Source: Nocardioides marinus
Lineage (GTDB): Bacteria > Actinomycetota > Actinomycetes > Propionibacteriales > Nocardioidaceae
NCBI RefSeq assembly: GCF_013408145.1
Contig: NZ_JACBZI010000001.1
Span: forward strand, 4,044,001-4,108,000
Length of the DNA stretch: 64,000 nt
Direction of reading: 5' to 3'
The stretch's first letter is position 1. Every line of letters begins with the position of its first letter. The notes under the pieces were generated by a model. It did no database searches and was not told the DNA's origin. It worked only from the letters and a program-made list of their open reading frames with translations. Made by a program: the position numbers and the translations under genes. Of the stretch, positions 54,108-63,229 are shown one piece after another.

Positions 54108-54125
54108 AATCTAGAACAAGTTCCA
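54108..54125 (-). promoter_or_regulatory. Leaderless -10 overlapped by a KstR-type operator
   Basis: On the minus strand TAGATT (54113-54108) ends seven bases before ATG 54100. Overlapping it, TAGAACAAGTTCCA (54112-54125) fits TnnAACnnGTTnnA exactly, the recognition pattern known for the steroid-catabolism repressor KstR. A protein bound there would block the promoter. Confidence 0.6.
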
Positions 54126-54240
54126 CTTTTGCGGAACGGGTGGCCGGACACCTGTCCAGCCCCACGACGGTCGGCGCGACCCGGGCGCGTACGCCGATAG
54201 GATCGGACCCCGCCGACCCCGACACCACGACAGGGGCGAG

Positions 54241-55740
54241 ATGACCTTCGACGTGCACGCGCTCGACGAGTTCGTGCTGGTCGGGTCGGCCGTGACCCTC
54301 TTCGCGATCCTGGCCGTGCGGGTCTCGACGCGGGCGGGGCTCCCCTCGCTGCTGATCTACCTCCTCATGGGCGTGGCCCTGGGGGAGGCCGGGGTCGGCA
54401 TCCAGTTCGAGGACGCGGCGGCCGCCCATGCGCTGGGCTTCGCCGCGCTCGCCGTGATCCTCGCGGAGGGCGGGCTCACCACCAACTGGCGAGAGGCCCG
54501 CCCCTCGATGCGCCTCGGGGTCTCGTTGGCGACCGTGGGCATCGTCGTCTCGGTCACGGTCGTGGCCGTCGTGGCGCACTACGTGCTCGGCCTGCCCTGG
54601 GAGCTCGCGGTCCTGCTCGGGGCGGTCTGCTCGCCGACCGACGCCGCCGCGGTGTTCTCGGTGCTCCGGGTCGTGCCGCTGCCCCGTCGGCTCACCGGTG
54701 CCCTCGAGGCCGAGTCCGGCCTCAACGACGCCCCCACGGTCGTGCTGGTCACGCTCGTCTCCACCGGGGCGGTCGGCGACCACCCGCCGGTGGTGGTGGC
54801 TGGTCTCGTCCTCGGCGAGCTGGCCCTGGGAGTGGTCTGCGGTCTGGCGGCCGGCTTCGGCGGTGCCTGGCTGATGCGCCGCGCCGCCCTGCCGACCGCC
54901 GGCCTCTACCCGCTCGCCGTCCTCACGCTGGCCTTCCTGGGCTACGGCGCGGCGGCGGCCCTGCACGGCTCCGGCTTCGCCGCGGTGTACGTCGCCGCGC
55001 TGGTGCTCGGGAACTCCGACCTGCCCCACCGAGGGGCCACCCGTTCCTTCGCCGAGGGCGTCGCCTGGCTGGCCCAGATCGGGCTGTTCGTCATGCTCGG
55101 CCTGCTGCTCTCCCCGGGGCGGATCACCCTGTCCACGGTGGGCATGGCCCTGGCGGCCGGTCTGGTCCTCACCCTGGTCGCCCGGCCGATCTCGGTCGCG
55201 GTGAGCGCCTTGGTGCAGCCGATGTCGTGGCGGGAGCTGACGTTCCTGTCCTGGGCCGGTCTGCGCGGCGCCGTGCCGATCGTGCTCACCACCATCCCGC
55301 TGGCCGAGGGGATCGACGGGAGCGAGCGGCTCTTCGACCTGGTCTTCGTCATGGTCGTCGTCTTCACCCTGCTGACCGGCCCCACCCTGCCGTGGGTGGC
55401 CCGCGTGCTGCGGGTGGCCAGGCGCTCCGAGCCGCGCGACCTCGACGTCGAGGCGGCACCGCTCGAGCGGGTGGCGGCCGACCTGCTCCAGGTGACGATC
55501 AGCCCGCGGTCGCTGATGCACGGGGTGGAGGTCGGCGAGCTCCGGCTGCCGCCGGGTGCCTCGGTCTCCCTGGTGATCCGGGGGGACGAGACGCTGGTGC
55601 CGGAGCGGCGTACCGTCCTGCGCTCGGGCGACCACCTGCTGGTGGTGACCCCGCGGCGCCAGCGCGAGCAGACCGAGCGCCGGCTGCGGCAGGTCAGCCG
55701 TGGTGGACGGCTCGCCCAGTGGCTGGGTCCGGCGAGGTGA
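54241..55740 (+). CDS. Potassium/proton antiporter, CPA1 (NhaP2/CvrA-like)
   Basis: 499 residues. Twelve to thirteen transmembrane helices of the Na+/H+ exchanger fold with EAESGLNDAPTVVLV (ion-binding Asp) and LSWAGLRGAVPIVLTTIPLAEG, then a cytosolic TrkA-C domain from about residue 415 (DLLQVTISPRSLMHGVEVGEL; GDHLLVVTPRRQ). This domain pair is found in NhaP2-like K+/H+ antiporters. TAGGAT at 54198-54203 is a likely -10; unlike many neighbours it leaves a leader of about 30 bases with an AGGGGCGAG site. Confidence 0.9.
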   Translation: MTFDVHALDEFVLVGSAVTLFAILAVRVSTRAGLPSLLIYLLMGVALGEAGVGIQFEDAAAAHALGFAALAVILAEGGLTTNWREARPSMRLGVSLATVGIVVSVTVVAVVAHYVLGLPWELAVLLGAVCSPTDAAAVFSVLRVVPLPRRLTGALEAESGLNDAPTVVLVTLVSTGAVGDHPPVVVAGLVLGELALGVVCGLAAGFGGAWLMRRAALPTAGLYPLAVLTLAFLGYGAAAALHGSGFAAVYVAALVLGNSDLPHRGATRSFAEGVAWLAQIGLFVMLGLLLSPGRITLSTVGMALAAGLVLTLVARPISVAVSALVQPMSWRELTFLSWAGLRGAVPIVLTTIPLAEGIDGSERLFDLVFVMVVVFTLLTGPTLPWVARVLRVARRSEPRDLDVEAAPLERVAADLLQVTISPRSLMHGVEVGELRLPPGASVSLVIRGDETLVPERRTVLRSGDHLLVVTPRRQREQTERRLRQVSRGGRLAQWLGPAR

Positions 55741-55749
55741 CCCGCTGGG

Positions 55750-56274
55750 TCAGGGCGCGCAGGCCGCGCCCTCCTGCTTGGCGGTGAGGGAGGAGCGACC
55801 CTCGCGCAGGTCGCCGAAGTCGTTGCCGACCACCACGACGACCCCCGGCAGGTCGACGAGGTCGACGGGGGCCTCGCGGACCGGGGCGGGCTTGGGCAGC
55901 ACGCTGCGCACGAGCACCACGGCGGGGTCGCGCTTGTCGGCCGCCCACACCTGCACCTTCGCGACCTCGGTGTCGCGCGGGGCGTTGCCGCTGGTGCCCT
56001 CGCGGAAGCCGCGCTCGAGGAAGCCGTCCATCACCGCCCCGGCCAGCCCCTCGCGGGTGCCGGCGTTGAGGATCGTCACCTCGACCTGGGCGGCGTCGAG
56101 CTGCTCGCCCTCGACCACGGTCCAGGGCTCGCACGCCCCGGCCTCCTCGGGCTCGTCCGAGCCGGGGAGCGGGGCGGTGGCGTTGGACCAGCCCCAGGTG
56201 AGCATCACCAGGAGCAGGACCGCGAGGACGCCGAGCGTCAGGGCGGTGCGGAGGCCGGCGGACAGGTCGATCAT
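55750..56274 (-). CDS. LytR C-terminal domain protein
   Basis: 174 residues. One transmembrane helix (about 8-30) and an extracytoplasmic LytR_C domain: VEVTILNAGTREGLAGAVMDGFLERGFREG and VVLVRSVLP. LytR_C domains occur in cell-wall ligase and envelope proteins; here it is a stand-alone version. The ATG overlaps the preceding small gene by four bases (ATGA), so they form an operon. The role in the envelope is inferred. Confidence 0.82.
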   Translation of the reverse strand: MIDLSAGLRTALTLGVLAVLLLVMLTWGWSNATAPLPGSDEPEEAGACEPWTVVEGEQLDAAQVEVTILNAGTREGLAGAVMDGFLERGFREGTSGNAPRDTEVAKVQVWAADKRDPAVVLVRSVLPKPAPVREAPVDLVDLPGVVVVVGNDFGDLREGRSSLTAKQEGAACAP

Positions 56275-56585
56275 GCGGAGCGCTTCCCGTGGGCGGCGTG
56301 GTCGAGGACCCGGGCGTGGAGGACGGGGCGCTGCTGGAGGGCCGCGCGGAGCGCGCGGTGCAGGCCGTCCTCGAGGTAGAGCTCGCCGTGCCAGTCCACG
56401 ACGTGGGCGAAGAGGTCCCCGTAGAACGTGGAGTCCTCGTCGAGCAGGGTGCCGAGCCAGAGCGTGTCCTTGGTGGTCACCAGCTCGTCGAGGCGCACCT
56501 GGCGCGGGGGCAGGGCGGCCCAGTCGCCGGACGAGAGTCCGTGCTCGGGGTAGGGGCGCCCGTCGCCGACCCGCTTGAAGATCAC
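56271..56585 (-). CDS. Conserved actinobacterial small protein, ParB-like fold possible
   Basis: 104 residues. VGDGRPYPEHGLSSGDWAALPPRQVRLDELVTTKDTLWL, then VVDWHGELYLEDGLHRALRAALQQRPVLHARVL, resembles the ParB/Srx nuclease-like pattern (a DG-H-R motif). Similar genes are often labelled VapB-type antitoxins in databases; no toxin gene accompanies this one, so I regard that label as doubtful. GTG 56585 follows TAGACT by seven bases. It is co-transcribed with the LytR_C gene. Confidence 0.7.
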   Translation of the reverse strand: MIFKRVGDGRPYPEHGLSSGDWAALPPRQVRLDELVTTKDTLWLGTLLDEDSTFYGDLFAHVVDWHGELYLEDGLHRALRAALQQRPVLHARVLDHAAHGKRSA

Positions 56586-56592
56586 GGCCGCG

Positions 56593-56598
56593 AGTCTA
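56593..56598 (-). promoter_or_regulatory. -10 hexamer of a leaderless promoter (small conserved gene)
   Basis: TAGACT on the minus strand, seven bases before GTG 56585. Confidence 0.6.
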
Positions 56599-56675
56599 GT
56601 GCGCCCCGACGACGACAGCCGCCCACCGCAGAGGTGGGCGGCTGCCGACGGGGTGCTGCCGCTGGTCGAGGGGGG

Positions 56676-56870
56676 TCAGGCGCTCCAGCGCACCGAGTCG
56701 TCGACGAAGTCGGCCAGGGCGTGGACGCCACGCAGGTCGTTGCGGGCCTCCATGAGAGCGGTGAGGCGCTGGGAGTGGCGCAGCCGCAGGGCGGCACGCT
56801 GCTCGCCGAGCCGGTCGGCGGCGGTCGTGATGTCGGTCGTGGTGGCGGTGACGGGGGTGGTGTCGGCCAT
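56676..56870 (-). CDS. Small helical protein of unknown function
   Basis: 64 residues, with a Thr-rich N terminus and a single Arg/Leu-rich amphipathic helix region. A GAGGAG site lies eight bases before the ATG. It sits upstream of the small conserved gene on the same strand. Reality rests on the ribosome site and position; no homolog family recognised. Confidence 0.45.
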   Translation of the reverse strand: MADTTPVTATTTDITTAADRLGEQRAALRLRHSQRLTALMEARNDLRGVHALADFVDDSVRWSA

Positions 56871-57056
56871 GGGGTGCTCCTCGGGTCCTGGAGGTGATCA
56901 GTGCTCTCAGGGTGCGCGCGCCAGATCGCGGGAGGGTTGACGGACGGTTACAGGCGTGTTTTCGCGGGTGTGACTTGGATCGCTCCAATCCCTGTGTGGG
57001 TGGGAGATCGGCCCCGACCGGACGGCGTCGTCACGGGTGGGGCTGGACAGGCGTCG

Positions 57057-57062
57057 TACGCT
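57057..57062 (+). promoter_or_regulatory. -10 hexamer of a leaderless promoter (SnoaL-like gene)
   Basis: TACGCT, six bases, GTG at 57069. Confidence 0.6.
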
Positions 57063-57068
57063 GCCGCC

Positions 57069-57551
57069 GTGAGCGAAACTGGAACAGGTTCTATCTCTGA
57101 GTGGCGCGACCACGAGGACGTCAAGCAGCTGAAGTACCGCTACCTGCGCACCCTCGACACCAAGCAGTGGGATGAGTTCGAGGCGTGCTTCCTGCCCGAC
57201 GCGACCGCCGACTACAACGGCCTGGAGTTCGACGACCGGGCCGCGCTGGTGGACTACATGCGCACCAACCTCGGCGAGGGGCTGATCACCCTCCACCAGG
57301 TGCACCACCCCGAGATCGCCGTCGACGGCGACACCGCGACCGCGCGGTGGTACCTCCAGGACAAGGTGCTGGTCGCCGCATTCGGGTTCATGCTCGAGGG
57401 TGCGGCGTTCTACGAGGACCGCTACGTGCGTACGCCGGAGGGCTGGCGGGTCGCGCACACCGGCTACCGCCGCACCTACGAGGCGACCTACGACCTCGCG
57501 GACCTGCCGTCGCTGTCGGTGAAGGGCCCGGGCGAGCACACGCACGTGTGA
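57069..57551 (+). CDS. SnoaL-like (NTF2 fold) protein
   Basis: 160 residues. NTF2/SnoaL fold pattern: helix LKYRYLRTLDTKQWDEFEACFLPDATADY, then strands ARWYLQDKVLVAA, AAFYEDRYVRTPEGWRVAHTGYRRTYE. This subgroup includes bile-acid dehydratase-like and ketosteroid isomerase-like enzymes with a Tyr/Asp/His active site. GTG 57069 is set by the promoter hexamer; longer frames upstream cross it. A KstR-type box lies inside the first codons, linking it to the flavoprotein at 52604. It converges on eccC with 13 bases between stops. Confidence 0.8.
   Translation: MSETGTGSISEWRDHEDVKQLKYRYLRTLDTKQWDEFEACFLPDATADYNGLEFDDRAALVDYMRTNLGEGLITLHQVHHPEIAVDGDTATARWYLQDKVLVAAFGFMLEGAAFYEDRYVRTPEGWRVAHTGYRRTYEATYDLADLPSLSVKGPGEHTHV
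57080..57093. promoter_or_regulatory. KstR-type operator inside the start of the SnoaL-like gene
   Basis: TGGAACAGGTTCTA fits TnnAACnnGTTnnA exactly. If transcription begins at the GTG, the box spans about +12 to +25, where a repressor can block elongation. Confidence 0.5.
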
Positions 57552-57564
57552 GCACCCGACCCGC

Positions 57565-60500
57565 TCACGCGGTCGGCTCGCTCCACGCGACCTGCACCGT
57601 CTCGACGCCCCGGTCGCGCGTGACCAGCCGACCGCGGCCGGGCGGGAGCGGCGTGGGCCGCAGGGTGCCGAGCACCGGGCCCTCGTCGGGGCTGCCCGAG
57701 AGCAGCAGGCCGGGCATCGCGAGGTCGCGCAGCGTCTGGATCACCGGCTCGTAGAGCGCCCGTGAGGCGCCGCCGGAGCGACGGGCCACCACGACGTGCA
57801 GGCCGACGTCGCGGGCCTGGGCGAGCAGCGGCTGCAGCGGCGCCAGTGGCGAGCTCTGCGCGGTGGCCACCAGGTCGTAGTCGTCGACGACCAGGAAGAC
57901 CTCGGCGCCCTGCCACCACGAGCGGCTGCGCAGCTGCTCGGGCGTCACGTCGGGGCCCGGGATGCGCTGCTCGAGGTAGGCGGCGAGGTCGCGCAGCGCC
58001 GGCGTGGCCTGCTGGGCGGAGGTGAGGTACTGCAGGAGGTGCTCCTCGGGGACCTCACCGAGCAGGGAGCGGCGGTAGTCCACGACCACGACCTGCGCCT
58101 GGGCCGCACCGCGGGTGCGGACCACCTCGCGCACGTAGGACCGCAGCAACGAGCTCTTCCCGGACTGGCCGTCGCCCAGCACCAGCAGGTGTGGCTCGGC
58201 GTCGACGTCGAGACCGAGCGGTGCCAGCTCCTTCTCGTCCACGCCCAGCAGCAGCGGGCCGCCGCCCGGCTGTGACCCGGTTGCGGCGTCGGGGGCCTCG
58301 GCCGCGCCGGCCATCCGGCGTACGTCGGCGAGGTCGATGCGCGCGGGGAGCAGCCGCAGCTTGGGGCCGGCCGGCCCCCGCCAGGCGGCCCGCACCCGGG
58401 TCACGAGGTCCTCGACGCCGTCGCCGAGGTCGTGCCCGGTGCCGGCCCCGTCGATGCGCGGGAGGGCGCCGAGGAAGTGCAGCTTGGACTGCACCAGCCC
58501 GCGGCCGGGGCGGCCGGTGGGGACCAGGGCGGCGAGCCGGCGGTCGATCTCGGAGTCCACGTGGTCGCCCAGGCGCAGCTCGAGGCGGGTGCCGAAGACG
58601 TCGCGCATCGCGGCCCGGAAGTCCGACCACCGGGCGGCGCCCGCCACGACGTGCAGCCCGAAGGTCAGGCCGCGCCCGGCCAGCTGCTGGATCTCCATCT
58701 CCAGGTCGTCGAAGTCGGCGCGCAGGGTGGACCAGCCGTCCACGACGAGGAAGACGTCGCCGAACCCGTCGTCGAAACCGTCGTCGGCCCGGCCCTCGCG
58801 ACGGCGCGCGCGGTAGGTCTCGATCGAGTCGATGCCCCGGTCGCGGAAGAACGCCTCGCGGCGGTCGACCACGCCGGTGACCTCGGCCAGGATGCGACGC
58901 ACGACGTCGGGCTCGGAGCGGGTGCCGACGCCCGCCACGTGGGGGTGGTGGGCGAGCGGTGCGAACGTGCCGCCGCCGAAGTCGAGCACGAAGAACTGCG
59001 ACTCCTGCGGCGTGGTGACCAGGGACGCGCTGGCCACGATCGTGCGCAGCAGCGTGGACTTGCCGCTGCGCGGCCCGCCGACCACGGCCACGTGACCGGC
59101 GGCGCCGGAGAGGTCGACGGTCAGGGTGTCGCGGCGCTGCTCACGGGGACGGTCGACGATGCCGAGCGGGACGGTGAGGCCGCCCAGCGCCCGCCACGAG
59201 GGCGAGTGCAGGCCCAGTGCGGGGTCCTCGACCAGGTCGCCGAAGAGCCCGTCGAGGGTGTCGGGCTCCTCCAGCGGCGGGAGCCAGACCTGGTGGGCGG
59301 CCGGGCCCCGACCGGCTATCCGGCGTACGGCGAGGTCGAGCAGTGACTCGTCGCTGGTCGGCCGCGGCGCGACCGGCTCGGGTGCGGCGTCGGGCTGCTG
59401 CTCCAGGGGGCGCACCGAGGCGACCGTGAAGGGCAGGATGCCGCGCACGTGGCCGCCCTCGTCGCGCTGCACCCGGGCCCGGCCGCTGGGCGGGCCCGAG
59501 ACGTAGGCGGCCTTGAAGCGCTGCATCGTGGTCGGGTCGGGCTTGAGGTAGCCCAGGCCGGGGACCGCGGGCAGCTCGTAGGCGTCGGGGACGCCGAGCA
59601 CCGCGCGGGACTCCTGGGCGCTGAAGGTGCGCAGCCCCACGCGGTAGGACAGGTGCGACTCCAGGCCGCGCAGCCGGCCCTCCTCCAGGCGCTGGCTGGC
59701 CAGCAGCAGGTGGATGCCGAGGGAGCGGCCCAGGCGGCCGATGGCGACGAAGAGGTCGATGAACTCCGGCTTGGCGCTGAGCATCTCGGAGAACTCGTCG
59801 ACCACGACGAACAGCGACGGCAGCGGCGCGAGGTCCTCGCCGGCCGCGCGGGCCTTCTCGTAGTCGCGGACCGAGGCGAAGTTGCCGGCCTCGCGCAGCA
59901 GCTCCTGGCGCCGCACCATCTCCCCGGACAGCGCGTCCTGCATCCGGTCGACGAGGGTCAGCTCTTGGGAGAGGTTGGTGATGACCGCCGAGACGTGCGG
60001 CATGCCGGACATGCCCGCGAAGGTCGCGCCGCCCTTGAAGTCGACCAGGACCATGTTGAGCTGCTCGGGCGAGTGCGTCATCGCCAGGCCGAGCACCAGC
60101 GTGCGCAGGAACTCCGACTTGCCCGATCCGGTCGCGCCGATGACCAGGCCGTGCGGCCCCATGCCCTGCTGGGCGGACTCCTTGAGGTCGAGGTGCGCGG
60201 GCAGACCGGCCTCGCCGACACCGATCGGAACCCGCAGGCGGTCCCGCGCCGGGCGGGGGCGCCACGCGGCGTCGGCGTCGAAGGCGTGGACGTCGCCGAG
60301 GCCGAGCAGCTCCATGAAGTCGGTGCTGCCGGAGAGGTCCGGCGCCGCGTCGTCGGGTACGCCGGAGCCGGCCGTGACGGTGTGCAGGGCGGTGAGCCGA
60401 CGGGCGAAGGCCTCCGCGGTGGCCAGGTCGCACTGGTCGCCGCGGGCCCGCACCGGGGTCTCGCGCACCCGCACCGCCTCCAGGGCGACCAGCCCGGGGG

Positions 60501-61596
60501 CGGTCGGCTCGTCGAGGACCGCGAGCCGCAGCCGGGTCGGGTCCTCGAGGTCGTCCCAGCGGGCCGGCAGGTCGAGGACGGTGACGCCGTGCAGCCCGTC
60601 GGGCGGGACCACGTGGTTGCCCGGCGGGAGGTCCGCGCCGTCCAGCAGCAGCAGGACGTGGGGGACCGCCGGCCGCTCGTCGGCACCGAAGCGGGGCCGG
60701 TCGGCCAGGTCGGGCGGCAGCAGCTCGGCGAGCTCGTCGAGCGAGGTCGCGACCATCCGCCGGGGGCCGACGGCGTCGGTGACCCGGGCGGAGTGGGCGT
60801 GCGGGAGCCACTTGACCCAGTCCCAGTGCGCCAGCTGACGCTCGCCGGCCAGGACCGCGACGACCAGGTGCTCGGGGGAGTGGAAGGCGGTGGCCGAGCA
60901 GACCAGCGCCCGGGCGAGGGCGCGTGCGGTGGGCTCGGCGCCGCAGACCTCGATCCGGTCGAAGGCGCGCAGGTCGAGGGAGGCCGGGAGGTCGGGCTGG
61001 TTGCGGTGCACGACCAGCAGCCGGTGCAGTGCCGAGGCGGCGGCCGGGTCGACCTGGTCGATGGGGGCGCTGTCGGGCGGGACCAGCCGCAGCGCGAGCT
61101 CCTGGCTGCACACGCCGTAGCGCACGTGCAGGAAGGTCGGGTCGGTCGCGCCGCGCTCCCAGACCCGGCTGCGCTCCTCGGCGAGCGCGGGCAGCGAGGC
61201 CGGCTCCGGGTGCTGCCAGGTCAGCGCCCGCCGCTGCTGGGTGGCGGCGTCGCGGGCGACGGCCCGCACCGAGGAGAGGTAGCGCAGGTACTCCGTGCGC
61301 GAGCCGGTGACCGACTGCGCGCGCTGCTTCCGCTGCCGGTCGATCTGGACGACGATGAAGCCGAGGGTGGCGAAGAGGAACATCCCGGCCGCGATGTAGG
61401 AGCGCCCGCCCCCGCCACCGGCACCCATGGAGGCCACCAGCACGATCGAGCCGAGGCTGCCGAGCATCGGGATCGCGTTCATCATCACGCCGGCGGCGCC
61501 CTCGGAGCGGTCCAGCTCGGGCGGCGGCTGCAGCCGGATCTCCCCCGAGGGCATCTCGGGCGCCTCGAGGCGCTGTCCGCGCAGGGTCGTCGTCAC
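57565..61596 (-). CDS. eccC: Type VII secretion ATPase EccC
   Basis: 1343 residues. Two N-terminal transmembrane helices (about 38-85), then three FtsK/SpoIIIE ATPase domains. Walker A motifs are GATGSGKSEFLR near residue 490, GGPRSGKSTLLR near 845 and GDGQSGKSSLLR near 1144. The Walker B of domain 1 is VVVDEFSEML with a catalytic Glu; domains 2 and 3 have VVDGWSTLR and VVDDYDLVA, lacking it, as is usual where they bind substrate. One-piece form (EccCa plus EccCb). Divergent from eccD. GTG start. Confidence 0.93.
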   Translation of the reverse strand: MTTTLRGQRLEAPEMPSGEIRLQPPPELDRSEGAAGVMMNAIPMLGSLGSIVLVASMGAGGGGGRSYIAAGMFLFATLGFIVVQIDRQRKQRAQSVTGSRTEYLRYLSSVRAVARDAATQQRRALTWQHPEPASLPALAEERSRVWERGATDPTFLHVRYGVCSQELALRLVPPDSAPIDQVDPAAASALHRLLVVHRNQPDLPASLDLRAFDRIEVCGAEPTARALARALVCSATAFHSPEHLVVAVLAGERQLAHWDWVKWLPHAHSARVTDAVGPRRMVATSLDELAELLPPDLADRPRFGADERPAVPHVLLLLDGADLPPGNHVVPPDGLHGVTVLDLPARWDDLEDPTRLRLAVLDEPTAPGLVALEAVRVRETPVRARGDQCDLATAEAFARRLTALHTVTAGSGVPDDAAPDLSGSTDFMELLGLGDVHAFDADAAWRPRPARDRLRVPIGVGEAGLPAHLDLKESAQQGMGPHGLVIGATGSGKSEFLRTLVLGLAMTHSPEQLNMVLVDFKGGATFAGMSGMPHVSAVITNLSQELTLVDRMQDALSGEMVRRQELLREAGNFASVRDYEKARAAGEDLAPLPSLFVVVDEFSEMLSAKPEFIDLFVAIGRLGRSLGIHLLLASQRLEEGRLRGLESHLSYRVGLRTFSAQESRAVLGVPDAYELPAVPGLGYLKPDPTTMQRFKAAYVSGPPSGRARVQRDEGGHVRGILPFTVASVRPLEQQPDAAPEPVAPRPTSDESLLDLAVRRIAGRGPAAHQVWLPPLEEPDTLDGLFGDLVEDPALGLHSPSWRALGGLTVPLGIVDRPREQRRDTLTVDLSGAAGHVAVVGGPRSGKSTLLRTIVASASLVTTPQESQFFVLDFGGGTFAPLAHHPHVAGVGTRSEPDVVRRILAEVTGVVDRREAFFRDRGIDSIETYRARRREGRADDGFDDGFGDVFLVVDGWSTLRADFDDLEMEIQQLAGRGLTFGLHVVAGAARWSDFRAAMRDVFGTRLELRLGDHVDSEIDRRLAALVPTGRPGRGLVQSKLHFLGALPRIDGAGTGHDLGDGVEDLVTRVRAAWRGPAGPKLRLLPARIDLADVRRMAGAAEAPDAATGSQPGGGPLLLGVDEKELAPLGLDVDAEPHLLVLGDGQSGKSSLLRSYVREVVRTRGAAQAQVVVVDYRRSLLGEVPEEHLLQYLTSAQQATPALRDLAAYLEQRIPGPDVTPEQLRSRSWWQGAEVFLVVDDYDLVATAQSSPLAPLQPLLAQARDVGLHVVVARRSGGASRALYEPVIQTLRDLAMPGLLLSGSPDEGPVLGTLRPTPLPPGRGRLVTRDRGVETVQVAWSEPTA

Positions 61597-61646
61597 GGCG
61601 AGCGACTACCCTTCACCCGGCGCGGCGAAACCGATCGGGAGGTGCA

Positions 61647-63041
61647 GTGGCGGCAGGTGCGGGCGACGTCCTCGCCCTCAGCGTGCACGGCCCCCGGGGC
61701 GTCGTGGACCTCGTGGTCCCGGCCGCCGCGACGGTGGCCGACGTGGCGGCGGAGTACGCCGCACAGCTCGGGCTCCCCGGGCCCCCCGACCTCGTGGCCG
61801 GCTCGGCCGGCTCCGCGGGGGCCGGCGTGCTGGACCCCGCCCGGTCGTTGCGCGAGGTGGGTGTCGGTGCCGGCGCCCTGCTGGTCGCGCTCGAGCCGGC
61901 CGCGGTCGGCGTGCTCGCCACCTCGGGCGACCCCCGCCCGGTCGCGCCCGGGTCGGGCCATGAGCAGGTCCCCGGGCCCGGTGCTCCCGTGCTGCTGGGC
62001 CTCGCCGCTGCGGCCGGGGTGCTCGCGGGCTGGGCGGGTGCGACGGCCGACGGCGGTCCACGCACGGCGACCGTCGTGCTCCTCGTGCTCGCCGCCCTGG
62101 TGGCGGCGCTGCCGGTCGGGGCTCCGGGCGTGCCGGCCGGCCACCGGGCGGTGCTCGCCCCGGTCTACGCCGGCGCAGCGGCGTACGCCGTGGTGTGGGA
62201 GCCGGTCCCCGACCGGTGGCCGGTGCTGCTCGGCGTGGTGGCGCTGGTCTCCGCCGTGGCCGCCGGGGTGGCCCGGGTGCTGACGCCCGGCCGGTCGGAG
62301 GCCCTGCGGGTGTGGACGATGGTCGGGGTCGCGCTGTTCGTGCTCACCACCCTCGGTGCGCTGGTCGGCGCCCCGGCCCAGGTCGTCTGGTCGGTGCTGC
62401 TGGCGCTCGCGCTGCTGGCGCCGCGCTTCGTGCCGGGGCTGGCGGTCGACGTGCCCGACCAGCTGCTGGTCGACCTCGAGCGGCTCTCGGTCAACGCGTG
62501 GTCGGCACGCGAGCGGCCCGTGGGTCGCCGCGGCCGCACCGTCGTCCCGCCCGACCTGGTCACCGACGTCGCGGCCCGCGGGGCCGTCGTGATCACATCG
62601 GCCTGCGTGGCGGTGCTCGCCGTGGTCGCCGTGGCCGCGCCCGCGCTGCTCGCCTCGGTGCCGCACACCCCGGACGTGGTGGGGGCGCGGGCCCTGGCCC
62701 TGCTCGCCGGGGCGGCGCTGCTGCTCGCGGCCCGCAGCTACCGCCATCGCGCTGCGCGCGCCCTGCTCCGGCTCGCCGGGCTCGGTGCGTGGCTCGCCCT
62801 GCTGGTCGACCTCGCGGCCGCGCTGCGTGAGGGGGCCGGTCTGCTCGTCGGGGGTGCCGCGGTCGCGCTCGCCCTGGCCCTGGTGGCGGCCGCCGTCGCC
62901 ACCGGACGCGGCTGGCGCTCGGCGTGGTGGTCGCGTCGCGCCGAGGTGCTCGAGGGGTTCGTCGGGGCGCTGGCGCTGGCCTCCCTGGTGCCCGCGACCG
63001 GCCTGTTCCGCCTGCTCTGGGAGAGCGTCCCCGACGTCTGA
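61647..63041 (+). CDS. eccD: Type VII secretion integral membrane protein EccD
   Basis: 464 residues. An N-terminal ubiquitin-like YukD domain (about 5-85, VHGPRGVVDLVVPAAATVADVAAEY) and eleven transmembrane helices, the plan of EccD, which builds the channel of the ESX membrane complex. GGGAGG lies just before GTG 61647. The 50-base divergent gap to eccC should hold both promoters. The middle cytosolic loop (DVPDQLLVDLERLSVNAWSARERPVGRR) is typical. Confidence 0.88.
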   Translation: MAAGAGDVLALSVHGPRGVVDLVVPAAATVADVAAEYAAQLGLPGPPDLVAGSAGSAGAGVLDPARSLREVGVGAGALLVALEPAAVGVLATSGDPRPVAPGSGHEQVPGPGAPVLLGLAAAAGVLAGWAGATADGGPRTATVVLLVLAALVAALPVGAPGVPAGHRAVLAPVYAGAAAYAVVWEPVPDRWPVLLGVVALVSAVAAGVARVLTPGRSEALRVWTMVGVALFVLTTLGALVGAPAQVVWSVLLALALLAPRFVPGLAVDVPDQLLVDLERLSVNAWSARERPVGRRGRTVVPPDLVTDVAARGAVVITSACVAVLAVVAVAAPALLASVPHTPDVVGARALALLAGAALLLAARSYRHRAARALLRLAGLGAWLALLVDLAAALREGAGLLVGGAAVALALALVAAAVATGRGWRSAWWSRRAEVLEGFVGALALASLVPATGLFRLLWESVPDV

Positions 63042-63229
63042 GCCGGGCCCCGGCCGGCCCCACCCCGTCATCCACAGCCGGCTCCCGCGCTGGTTTAGCG
63101 GGTAAAGACCCGGGTAGACGCCCTGACGTCGCGCAGCACGCCGGGCCCGCAGGGCGAGCCGGTCACCGCGGGACGGACGACACCCACATCTCGGGCGACG
63201 GGGTCGCCTCCGAGGAAGGAGCAGTTCCC

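Noticed and set aside
56271..56585. VapB-type antitoxin of a toxin-antitoxin pair
   Set aside because: The next gene is a LytR_C envelope protein, not a PIN toxin, and the sequence looks more like a ParB-type fold than a ribbon-helix-helix antitoxin.
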